Notes under the pieces: generated by a model
Seen by the model: only the letters and a program-made list of their open reading frames with translations
What the model was told of the DNA's origin: nothing
The model's database searches: none
Source: an uncultured Collinsella sp.
Lineage (GTDB): Bacteria; Actinomycetota; Coriobacteriia; Coriobacteriales; Coriobacteriaceae
DNA length: 22,584 bases
Reading direction: 5' to 3'
Assembly: GCA_900547285.1 (NCBI GenBank)
Contig: URGF01000016.1
Location: forward strand, 1-22,584
Translations under genes and position numbers: made by a program
Part shown: in pieces, positions 7,289 to 14,392 of the stretch
Position numbering within the stretch: position 1 is the first letter of the stretch
How the letters are laid out: each line of letters opens with the position of its first letter

Positions 7289-9610
7289 CTATCTAATCAA
7301 TTGTAGTATATCTGCTTTCATGCAATTATCAACCAACTTGTTTAATTGCTCCTCGTTTGTCGATAGTCCCTCTTTTTTCAAAATGTCGCGCACCTCGTTC
7401 TTAGTAATCGGCTTTTCAAACAACGAAAGCAAAGCGAACGAAAAATCATTAACCGCACACATTCTATGGGTGGCACAACTCAGCAGTACTCTTAACCCCT
7501 CTTTTGAGCGTCCGACTTCTTTAACAAACGAACTTTTAACCAATTGAAAACCGTTATCGTGCATTACATAATCGGCATCGATATTTGTATTCAGCAATCC
7601 ATAATGCAACAGTTCTTCTATCGCCCTTGTCAGCTCGAGGTCGCCCTGATCAAGAATAAGAGAAATGCTACAATCGGCCTCCAATAAACGGGCCAACTTA
7701 AGGTATACCAACTGGGAAACAGCATAGACATGATGGTATTCAGAATTATAGAAGTAGGCAAATGGCTCAACGAGCACGACAGAGGTCTTGGAATCCAGCC
7801 AGATTCGATCAGCTGGATTTAGACTAGTTAGCCGTCGCTTTACTTTGGTCAAATGTCCCTTATACCTGACAGCGTGAATAGAATCTAGGATCCAGGTCAC
7901 CTCTGAAATATGAAGCCGCTGGGGCAAGTCAATTGTGTCGCTACCGTTTATGACCTCTTGCATATAAAAATCAATATGATGCTCATCAGATAAGGATTTT
8001 GCTTCATTTAAAGTTAAACCAGTGCCTGAAACATAATCCACTTCGAGGCGCAAATCCTCATATTGGGACTTCGGCATTACAGAGACACCATACTTATCGG
8101 GATGATTCCAAACATCCGACCCCATAACGAGACCAAAATTCGTAAATCCTCTCGTGGAATATGGAACACCACATACCTGTTTTGAATAATTCAAAACATT
8201 CTCTGTATAAGCTAAGGTGTTCAGAGCCTCTTCTTTAGTTTCGGTCGGAAAGCCAATCATAAAAAATAGATGAACAGGAATACCCGCATTGAGACAATCA
8301 TGGACATTGCGATCAATCCAATCAACTCTCGTGTTCTTCTTCATTAGATCAAGAACTCTTTGGTTGTATGACTCGAGGCCAAACTGAATCTGCCTACATC
8401 CACTTTGGTATATCTTGTTAAAAACTTCTGTACTTAGGGTTGGAGAGAACCTCGTTTCTCCATGCCAGAAAAACGTTTTTCCCGATGCGTTTATTTCATC
8501 CGCGAGTTGCTCCATTCTTTTGCCTTCGAATGTTTCATCCACAAAAGAGAAAACTCTCGTGCCGTATTTTTCATTTAACCGACACATTATTTCAAATACT
8601 CTCGATATAGGCATCTTTCGGTAACAACCACCGGTGGCACCGGGAATGGTGCAGAAGGCGCAATGATTAAAACACTGCCTAGAGGAATAAACCGGCAATA
8701 TTAACTCAGGCATGAAGTATTTAGAAAGGGCGAAGCCATCGAAATCGGGAACTGTATCGTTGATAAATGTTTGCTCAATCCGATGGTTTTTATATATCTT
8801 TCCACCTTTAGCATGGCAAAGGTTTGGAACACAGTCGAGATTGTCATCACCAGAGTCAAGAGCCTCAAGAAGACGTGCAAGCGGCTCTTCGCCGTCATAC
8901 ATCATTATCGAATCAATGTATTCAAAAAAGGGATGCCATTCTTTCATGCAGTCATCTGCTAAACGAGTAATGTAATTGCCGCCCAATGAGACGTGTTTAA
9001 CAGATGGACATTCTTCCTTAATCAGTTTCGCTAACGTAACTGCAGAAATCAATTGGAAACAGCCGCTCACCGAAATCCCAATAAACTCGAATTTTTCCCT
9101 CTGAATACGCTTAAGAAAGGCAGTTTCATAGAAGGAAATAAACGGATTATGCAAGGTATCCGCAAGCGATTTCATTATTTCTGGTGTCGAATAATAATCA
9201 TAGGGCAGATCTATGGAGTTGAACGTGTATTTAACTCCATATGAGACGTGATTTATGATATAGAGTGCATTTCTAAAAATGTTTTCAGCATATTGTCTTT
9301 CTTTTAGATTAAAGTATCTCTTCGATCTGAAAATATCTTTTGCCTCGTCAACATTAAGTGCCGACTTTTGTATCAACTCGATTGTTAATTGAACATTCGA
9401 ACTAAACGAATCCTTTGATTCCCGATACCTTTTACAGCACTCTTCGACATGTCTAAAAGATAGGAGGTCATCGTAAAATTCCACGTTTAAGTCAACAATG
9501 TCAACTTTGTATTGTTCAACCTCTTGAAGATATGACTTCAAAACAGGCAAGGCAAGATACGGCCCCACTGGACTCCATCCTGGGGGAAATACTAAAAGCG
9601 TTTTAGGCAT
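7289..9610 (-). CDS. B12-binding-type radical SAM protein, probable peptide maturase
   Basis: 773 residues. The N-terminal part starts LLVFPPGWSPVGPYLALPVL, typical of radical SAM enzymes with a cobalamin-binding Rossmann domain. That domain spans about residues 170-255 (FIGISVSGCFQ, LGGNYIT, MMYDGEEPL). The radical SAM core has the cluster motif C313-xxx-C317-xx-C320 (CFNHCAFC) and the GLES segment near residue 411. The C-terminal 200 residues contain two regions (about 635-675 and 705-765) resembling PqqD-like winged-helix peptide-recognition modules (RRE), which would bind a leader peptide; this is my reading, not a database match. The start ATG at 9610 has only a weak ribosome binding site and lies seven bases after the MFS stop. 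The gene is AT-rich compared with the flanks. A methyltransferase or carbon-carbon/thioether bond-forming role is possible; the substrate is probably the adjacent 36-residue peptide. Confidence 0.85.
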   Translation of the reverse strand: MPKTLLVFPPGWSPVGPYLALPVLKSYLQEVEQYKVDIVDLNVEFYDDLLSFRHVEECCKRYRESKDSFSSNVQLTIELIQKSALNVDEAKDIFRSKRYFNLKERQYAENIFRNALYIINHVSYGVKYTFNSIDLPYDYYSTPEIMKSLADTLHNPFISFYETAFLKRIQREKFEFIGISVSGCFQLISAVTLAKLIKEECPSVKHVSLGGNYITRLADDCMKEWHPFFEYIDSIMMYDGEEPLARLLEALDSGDDNLDCVPNLCHAKGGKIYKNHRIEQTFINDTVPDFDGFALSKYFMPELILPVYSSRQCFNHCAFCTIPGATGGCYRKMPISRVFEIMCRLNEKYGTRVFSFVDETFEGKRMEQLADEINASGKTFFWHGETRFSPTLSTEVFNKIYQSGCRQIQFGLESYNQRVLDLMKKNTRVDWIDRNVHDCLNAGIPVHLFFMIGFPTETKEEALNTLAYTENVLNYSKQVCGVPYSTRGFTNFGLVMGSDVWNHPDKYGVSVMPKSQYEDLRLEVDYVSGTGLTLNEAKSLSDEHHIDFYMQEVINGSDTIDLPQRLHISEVTWILDSIHAVRYKGHLTKVKRRLTSLNPADRIWLDSKTSVVLVEPFAYFYNSEYHHVYAVSQLVYLKLARLLEADCSISLILDQGDLELTRAIEELLHYGLLNTNIDADYVMHDNGFQLVKSSFVKEVGRSKEGLRVLLSCATHRMCAVNDFSFALLSLFEKPITKNEVRDILKKEGLSTNEEQLNKLVDNCMKADILQLIR

Positions 9611-9617
9611 ATCAACG

Positions 9618-10802
9618 TCACATCTTTCGCAAATAATTCAATTGAAACACAACTACCATCATAATTGAAAATACACCAAGTCCTGTAACGAGAATTGAGA
9701 ACATCGCGATGCTCGTGAACAGCGAAACAAGAAGTGTTGAAATAACAACAGCAACCGATTGCAAAGACTCCCTAATTGAAAACAGGCTTATCGATTCAGA
9801 TCCGTCTCTCGCCAAATCCTGCAGCGATGTTATGAGAAGCACATCTTGAATGGCGTTTCCGGCACCGACGATAAAAAGGAAAATAAACGATATCCCAGAC
9901 GCATAGCGATAGCCAAACGCCAGATACGCACCGAGCGCAAGATACGTCACAAAACAATATGATTTAACGCAATCGGAACCACTGATTAAACGACCATATA
10001 TTGTATTTCCGAACAACAGTCCGATTGTAAGACTACTCTGAAGGAATCCGTATTGTATCGATGACGAGTCAAATTGCAATTGCGCTATAGCTGGCAAAAG
10101 AGAATTCAGAGAGCCGAATGCCACGCCACTAGAAATATCGATTAATAGGAAACCAATTGCCAAGTGCTTCGCGCTAAGATCACTAAATGCAGTCCTGTTT
10201 TTTTCATTTTTGCTTATTCCCTCTTTATCATTAACCTCGATAACCGACGGAACATCTCGCAGCAACCAGAACGACGCGGCAAAAGAAAGCGCGTCTAATG
10301 CAAGAACAGCCTCCGCCCCAAATTGAGCGACAACAAAACCGCCGGCAACTGGCCCCAGAACCATCATCAAATTCTGCAGGAACCCAAACGAATTATTAAT
10401 TACGTCGCGATTGATACTATTCGTATTGGCTCTTAACAACGAGTAAAAGCAGGGCATTTCTACCGTTCGGCAAAGCGATACCGCGCACGTAATAGCAAAC
10501 ATACTCCATTTACTATCAACAAAAATATAGCAAACGAATAATCCCGCGCGAATTAAGTCTGCCAATCTCATGGCCTGCAGTGTCCCGATACCCATCTTCT
10601 GAGGCAGCTGCGCGAGCGCAACTGAAAACAGAGAGGGGGCAAATCTGCAGCAGACCATCAAAGCAGTTGCAGAAACATCGTGAGTTACCTCGTAAATCAG
10701 CATTGGCAAAGCAATATTCGCACACCAATTGCCTATTTCGCTTATCCCTCTAGCAATATATAGGACCCGAACCGGACGGCTAGCTCTCAATACCGTGAAC
10801 AT
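9618..10802 (-). CDS. MFS transporter, probable peptide exporter
   Basis: 394 residues with about twelve hydrophobic segments and no signal peptide, of the EntS/TMS-effector-like major facilitator type (opening RPVRVLYIARGISEIGNW, then VLGPVAGGFVV in mid-protein). It is an inner-membrane, proton-driven carrier by family. I place the start at ATG 10802; a GTG at 10805 is also possible, with GAGG six to nine bases upstream. The start overlaps the end of the DUF2087 gene by 23 bases, and the stop is seven bases before the radical SAM gene, so all three are one transcript. Context suggests export of the modified peptide or self-protection; this is inferred. Confidence 0.85.
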   Translation of the reverse strand: MFTVLRASRPVRVLYIARGISEIGNWCANIALPMLIYEVTHDVSATALMVCCRFAPSLFSVALAQLPQKMGIGTLQAMRLADLIRAGLFVCYIFVDSKWSMFAITCAVSLCRTVEMPCFYSLLRANTNSINRDVINNSFGFLQNLMMVLGPVAGGFVVAQFGAEAVLALDALSFAASFWLLRDVPSVIEVNDKEGISKNEKNRTAFSDLSAKHLAIGFLLIDISSGVAFGSLNSLLPAIAQLQFDSSSIQYGFLQSSLTIGLLFGNTIYGRLISGSDCVKSYCFVTYLALGAYLAFGYRYASGISFIFLFIVGAGNAIQDVLLITSLQDLARDGSESISLFSIRESLQSVAVVISTLLVSLFTSIAMFSILVTGLGVFSIMMVVVFQLNYLRKM

Positions 10803-11061
10803 CACGATTAACCTCGTATTTCAGGCCTCGTTCATCCCTTAATAGGAATCCATAATCAACCAAGTACCGCCTCAACACGGCATAATCAGGATAGAGCTGT
10901 GACAGCACACGATTAACCTGAAGCTCCGTATAACTTGTATTTAATTCAAAGAAAGAGACGGCCCATAGCAGCATGATTCTTTTATAGCTTTCCTTTTTTG
11001 GAATTGAAACCAGCTCGCCATTCTTGAGAAATCGTTTTTTAAAGTCTATTAGCTCATCCAT
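10780..11061 (-). CDS. DUF2087 domain protein, first gene of the radical SAM operon
   Basis: 93 residues. The segment YKRIMLLWAVSFFE and then EVN-like QVNRVLSQLYPDYAVLRRYL with YGFLLRD matches the DUF2087 pattern (Y-x-E-x-x-V-N-x-x-L, then D-x-x-x-LRR-x-LV-x-x-G). DUF2087 occurs alone or at the C-terminus of HTH regulators; its molecular function is not established. Here it is a stand-alone single domain. The ATG at 11061 has GGAGG six bases upstream. As the lead gene it may regulate the operon or act as a leader-binding partner for the radical SAM enzyme; both ideas are inference. Confidence 0.8.
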   Translation of the reverse strand: MDELIDFKKRFLKNGELVSIPKKESYKRIMLLWAVSFFELNTSYTELQVNRVLSQLYPDYAVLRRYLVDYGFLLRDERGLKYEVNRDVHGIES

Positions 11062-11088
11062 TCACATCCTCCATTTCATACGCATCTA

Positions 11089-11155
11089 ATACTAAAAATG
11101 CATACGCTTTAGGTCATCGCATTCAGCTTCTTTATTCGAACTAAACTCGAACTAA
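11089..11155 (-). promoter_or_regulatory. Candidate promoter and direct-repeat activator site of the radical SAM operon
   Basis: On the minus strand the nonamer TTAGTTCGA occurs twice (11147-11155 and 11136-11144), exactly 11 bases apart, one helical turn. Twenty bases downstream lie a weak -35 (TGACCT, 11111-11116) and a -10-like TAGTAT (11089-11094) with a 16-base spacer. A weak promoter with upstream phased repeats suggests activator control. Confidence 0.35.
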
Positions 11156-11161
11156 TCTAAA

Positions 11162-11380
11162 TTATTTGCTCAGACACTCTTCGAAAGCTCGTTTTTCACT
11201 CTGAGTAAAATGCCCTTCCCAGTCAGTCCACGAACAGGAAGGCAACTCACAACGAGCGGAGTCGAAGCCCTCTGCCGTCGGTCGCTCAAAATGCACGATA
11301 ACCTTTTCAATATCGCCATCTGTAATCAGGTCAGAATGAATGACCTCGGTTCCATCTTCGAATGTCATATACGGGTACAT
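11162..11380 (-). CDS. Small conserved-looking hypothetical protein (72 aa)
   Basis: 72 residues from the ATG at 11380, which has GAGGTGG eight bases upstream; the reading frame continues upstream but without a ribosome binding site. The sequence includes MTFEDGTEVIHSDL, then VIVHFERPTAEGFDSA and CELPSCSW, a compact soluble beta-rich profile with acidic stretches and no membrane segment. I have seen similar short proteins with an FEDG-E and FE-P-GFD-A-C-LP pattern in gut bacteria but know no function. It lies 100 bases upstream of the DUF2087 operon on the same strand without a visible terminator between, so partial co-transcription is possible. Confidence 0.6.
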   Translation of the reverse strand: MYPYMTFEDGTEVIHSDLITDGDIEKVIVHFERPTAEGFDSARCELPSCSWTDWEGHFTQSEKRAFEECLSK

Positions 11381-11554
11381 CACGTAAACCACCTCGCAAA
11401 CATAAATCCAGTTTAGCATCAAGCTATTGCACCAAAGACAGCAGGCCCCCTTGATGAGTTGATGGTATCTGTTAAATGTCACGTATGATTCACATCTGGT
11501 GGGTACCCTGATGGCTACACGAAACGAAGCAGATTTACACCGGGAGGACCCCGT

Positions 11555-12499
11555 ATGACAACCAAGTACACCGACGCGCCGCGCACGCGCGTCATGACGC
11601 CGGCATCGCTCAACAACGGCGTGCACGAGAACCATTCCATCGGACAGACCATGGCCATCGCGCCCAAAAAGGGCCTGTTCGATGACATTTCCATTCCCCA
11701 GATCATCGCCGGCGCCGCAGCTGCCGCCACGAGCGTGGCGCTTGCCTCCAAGATTGGTATCGCTGGTTCAGTAATTGGTGCCGCCGTGAGCTCGGTCATC
11801 ACCGTTGTGTCCTCGCAGGTCTACCGCCACTTTATCTCTGCCAGCGCCGAAGCCCTCAAAGGTACGCACGCCGCCGTCGACTACCCCGCCGGCGCCTATG
11901 AGCCCGTTGAGCTTAATGCCGAGGAGCACCTGGGCGGCGCCGCGACTACGCAGGAGATGCGTCAGGTCGCGGGACGCGCGACCACGGCGCGCGTCGCCCC
12001 CAACAGCCTGCGCGCCAAGGCGGCGGAAGAGCGCAGCCAGACGCAAAAGAAGGTCATCATCTTCTCGATCGCCATCGCCATCGTCGCGGTTATCGCCTGC
12101 GCCGGCGCCATCCTTATAACCACCGCCGGTGAGGGTCTGGGCGAGCGCCCCGAGCCAATCCTTTCGTCGCGCACGACCGAGCAAGACGCGGACAGCGCCG
12201 GCCAATCGCAAAGCCAGCAGAACGACTCACAGGCCAACTCCGCACCCACCGATTCTTCCTCGACCACCCCTGATCAGTCGCAAGGCACCGATTCCTCTTC
12301 GAACAGCGGCGGCACACAATCCGGAACGACCGACTCCAGCCAAACGACCGACGGCTCTCAGCAGAGCACGGGTGACCAGACGAGCGGCAATGCATCGGGC
12401 ACGGGCTCAACCGACAACAGCAACACAAACAGCTCGAGCGGAACCGCATCCGGCACGGCATCCGACAGCTCGAGCCAAGGCACGACATCGGGCAACTAA
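11555..12499 (+). CDS. Membrane protein with Ser/Thr-rich C-terminal tail
   Basis: 314 residues with GGAGG seven bases before the ATG. Residues about 47-92 form an Ala/Gly-rich hydrophobic region (IPQIIAGAAAAATSVALASK onward), likely one or two membrane passes. A second clear transmembrane helix lies at about 170-192 (VIIFSIAIAIVAVIACAGAI), preceded by a basic stretch. The final 115 residues are low complexity, dominated by Ser, Thr, Gly, Gln, Asn and Asp. Positive-inside topology places the Ser/Thr-rich tail outside the cell, resembling a stalk or wall-spanning linker, possibly glycosylated. There is no LPXTG motif. I do not recognise a family. It is probably a single-gene unit ending in the terminator at 12534-12566. 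Confidence 0.8.
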   Translation: MTTKYTDAPRTRVMTPASLNNGVHENHSIGQTMAIAPKKGLFDDISIPQIIAGAAAAATSVALASKIGIAGSVIGAAVSSVITVVSSQVYRHFISASAEALKGTHAAVDYPAGAYEPVELNAEEHLGGAATTQEMRQVAGRATTARVAPNSLRAKAAEERSQTQKKVIIFSIAIAIVAVIACAGAILITTAGEGLGERPEPILSSRTTEQDADSAGQSQSQQNDSQANSAPTDSSSTTPDQSQGTDSSSNSGGTQSGTTDSSQTTDGSQQSTGDQTSGNASGTGSTDNSNTNSSSGTASGTASDSSSQGTTSGN

Positions 12500-12533
12500 G
12501 CACGATCGCCTCTCACAGATAACCGACCTGTAT

Positions 12534-12566
12534 AACGGGCGCGAACCGGCAACGGTCGCGCCCGTT
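12534..12566 (+). terminator. Intrinsic terminator after the Ser/Thr-rich membrane protein gene
   Basis: AACGGGCGCGA and TCGCGCCCGTT form a perfect 11-base stem around an 11-base loop, followed by a T-containing tail. It lies 35 bases after the stop codon. Confidence 0.8.
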
Positions 12567-12637
12567 TGCTTTGGGCGCCGAGGTGGCAAGCCCTGCGCGA
12601 TGGTAAGATGCTTTGGTGTGTAAAGAGGAGATTTGCC

Positions 12638-13945
12638 ATGAGCAAGACAATAGTTAAGCCCACGCTATCGCTGGGCAACCACATCTATCTGTATCGCCTG
12701 CTGCGCGATGCGATTGGATGCGGCAAGCAAACGTTTATGACACAGGTCGAGGAGACACTCGCCGCTGGCGATATGACCGCTTATGACCTGGGCTTCGAGT
12801 CCACGCGCGAGCTGCTCGAGGAACTCGACGACTGCATTAAGCTGACCGTCTTTAAGGGCGGACGTCTGTATGCCACCGTCATCGCCAATGAGGCCTGGGA
12901 TGCTGCCCTTGCCAAGGGCGAGGACAAGCCCAAGGCCGCCAAGGGCGCCAAGCAGTCCTACAAAAAGAAAAAGCGCGGCGAGAAGGACCTGAAGGCCGTG
13001 CGTCCCAAGCACGTTAAGCGTCCCGAGCCCGAGTCCGTGGCCGAAGTCGCTCCGGAGCCCGAGCCCGAGGTAGAGGCTGAAGTCACTGCTGAAGTAACGG
13101 CAGAGGTCGAAACTGAAATCGCTGCCACGACCGAGCCCGAAGTCATGGCTGAGCAGGAAGCCGCCGTTGAGCTCAACGAGGTTCCCAAGTCGAAAGCCGA
13201 AGAAACCGCCGGCCAACCCGAGACGCCTGCGTTCCAAAACAGCGATGTCTTTGGCGACAACGCCGAGGACGACCAGTCCGACGAGCCCGCGAATCAAGAC
13301 GCTACCGAGGCGACGCCGGAACCCGAGACGCCGCAGCCCGCCATCTCGCTCACGGTTGTCTATGACCCCGAGAACGCCAACGCCGGCATCACCACCATGG
13401 TATCCACGCCGGTCGAGGCCAAGCCGAACGTCGAGGCAGAGGACACTCCGCAGGCCGGTGCCAAAACCGGGACCGAAGACACGTCCATCTCCGTGGAACC
13501 GACAGATTCCATAGCTAAGCCAGAAGCGGCATCTGAGTCTGCACCTGTCATTGAGTCCGCATCCGCACCCGCCTGTGACCAGGCTCCCACACCTGCACCG
13601 ACTCCGGTCCCCAATTCAGCACCGGCCCCCGCTCCCGCAGCACCGACCATCCCCGGGGACTTCCCCATCGATTTCGCGACCGAGGTCTTCTGCCCTAGTC
13701 CGCTGCTGCACCAGCTGTCGACTTATCTCCCCTACGGCGCCGACACCCTCGGCATCGTCGGCGAGTACTACTGGATCGCTCGCGAGCGCGGTACCATCGA
13801 GGCTGGCCGTAACCGCGCGAGCTTCCCCCTGCGCTACACACAGGCCGGCAAACGCCACGAAGTCACCGTACGCATTCGCCGCAACACCACCGGCGGCCTC
13901 GGAGCCACCTGGGTCATCGACAAGGTCGAAGCCCCGGTCGAGTAA
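12638..13945 (+). CDS. LOTUS-like (OST-HTH) domain protein with long disordered linker
   Basis: 435 residues from the ATG at 12638 (AGAGGAG seven bases upstream; an in-frame extension overlaps the previous terminator). Residues about 8-85 resemble a LOTUS/OST-HTH winged helix: helix-rich start, then DLGFESTRELLEELDD and KGGRLYATVI. A Lys/Arg patch (KKKKRGEK, about 108-115) is followed by some 230 residues rich in Glu, Pro, Ala and Thr, probably disordered. The last 95 residues form a folded-looking domain (LLHQLSTYLPYGADTLGIVG, then RHEVTVRIRR and GGLGATWVID). LOTUS domains bind RNA (including G-quadruplex RNA), so an RNA-related cytoplasmic role is plausible but inferred. The C-terminal domain is not recognised. 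Probable single-gene unit. Confidence 0.75.
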   Translation: MSKTIVKPTLSLGNHIYLYRLLRDAIGCGKQTFMTQVEETLAAGDMTAYDLGFESTRELLEELDDCIKLTVFKGGRLYATVIANEAWDAALAKGEDKPKAAKGAKQSYKKKKRGEKDLKAVRPKHVKRPEPESVAEVAPEPEPEVEAEVTAEVTAEVETEIAATTEPEVMAEQEAAVELNEVPKSKAEETAGQPETPAFQNSDVFGDNAEDDQSDEPANQDATEATPEPETPQPAISLTVVYDPENANAGITTMVSTPVEAKPNVEAEDTPQAGAKTGTEDTSISVEPTDSIAKPEAASESAPVIESASAPACDQAPTPAPTPVPNSAPAPAPAAPTIPGDFPIDFATEVFCPSPLLHQLSTYLPYGADTLGIVGEYYWIARERGTIEAGRNRASFPLRYTQAGKRHEVTVRIRRNTTGGLGATWVIDKVEAPVE

Positions 13946-13946
13946 A

Positions 13947-13986
13947 AAACGGCCTCGGATAGCCAATTGACCATCCGAGGCCGTTT
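13947..13986. terminator. Bidirectional terminator between convergent genes
   Basis: AAACGGCCTCGGAT and ATCCGAGGCCGTTT form a perfect 14-base stem around 12 bases. A run of six A/T on the 13945 side serves the minus-strand lipoprotein gene; the T tail on the other side is shorter for the plus-strand gene. Confidence 0.85.
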
Positions 13987-13999
13987 GAATTCAGGCCTT

Positions 14000-14392
14000 T
14001 TAGTTGTCATCGGCGCATATAGACACCAGAGAAGCAAGCTCATCCTCAAGTTGCGGAGCAAAGTATCTAAAAGAAACCTGCGCTCCAGTCGGTATCGACT
14101 CAATCATATTCGCAGCATTATCTGAAACTCGGTACGATGCAGTTTCACCTGTCTTCAAATCCTCTATTGAGCAGACAGCGTCTTCAGCATCAATCGACCT
14201 AAGCACGCCTTCTCCTTGTAACATCACATCGGCATGCCCGCCAGCTATTTCTAATGAACCTGAGTCTGTCGCAGTCACTTCTCCGGAACCTCCGCGCGAT
14301 ATCTCTTCCTTTGTTGAACAGCCCACCAATGAAGCCATCAGCACCAAAGACAGAGCTAGACGAATCGCCCTACTTCGAAAAAGTCGTTCCAT
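14000..14392 (-). CDS. Small secreted lipoprotein
   Basis: 130 residues from the ATG at 14392. The N-terminus has basic residues, a hydrophobic core and the lipobox LVGC with Cys25, giving a lipid-anchored extracytoplasmic protein. The mature part (about 105 residues) contains a beta-rich stretch (GVLRSIDAEDAVCSIEDL, then PTGAQVSFRYFAP) reminiscent of small OB-like lipoprotein domains, but I cannot name a family. Its start lies inside the end of the upstream cysteine protease gene (overlap about 23 bases), implying coupling. ATGs at 14404 and 14419 are alternatives; none has a strong ribosome binding site. By analogy with streptopain, whose inhibitor gene follows directly, this protein might restrain or anchor the protease; this is speculative. 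GC is lower than in neighbouring host genes. Confidence 0.75.
   Translation of the reverse strand: MERLFRSRAIRLALSLVLMASLVGCSTKEEISRGGSGEVTATDSGSLEIAGGHADVMLQGEGVLRSIDAEDAVCSIEDLKTGETASYRVSDNAANMIESIPTGAQVSFRYFAPQLEDELASLVSICADDN

Noticed and set aside
11136..11155. Direct repeats as a LytTR response-regulator site
   Set aside because: The nonamer matches the LytTR half-site pattern only partly, and the 11-base period differs from the usual 21-22-base spacing, so I leave the regulator unnamed.
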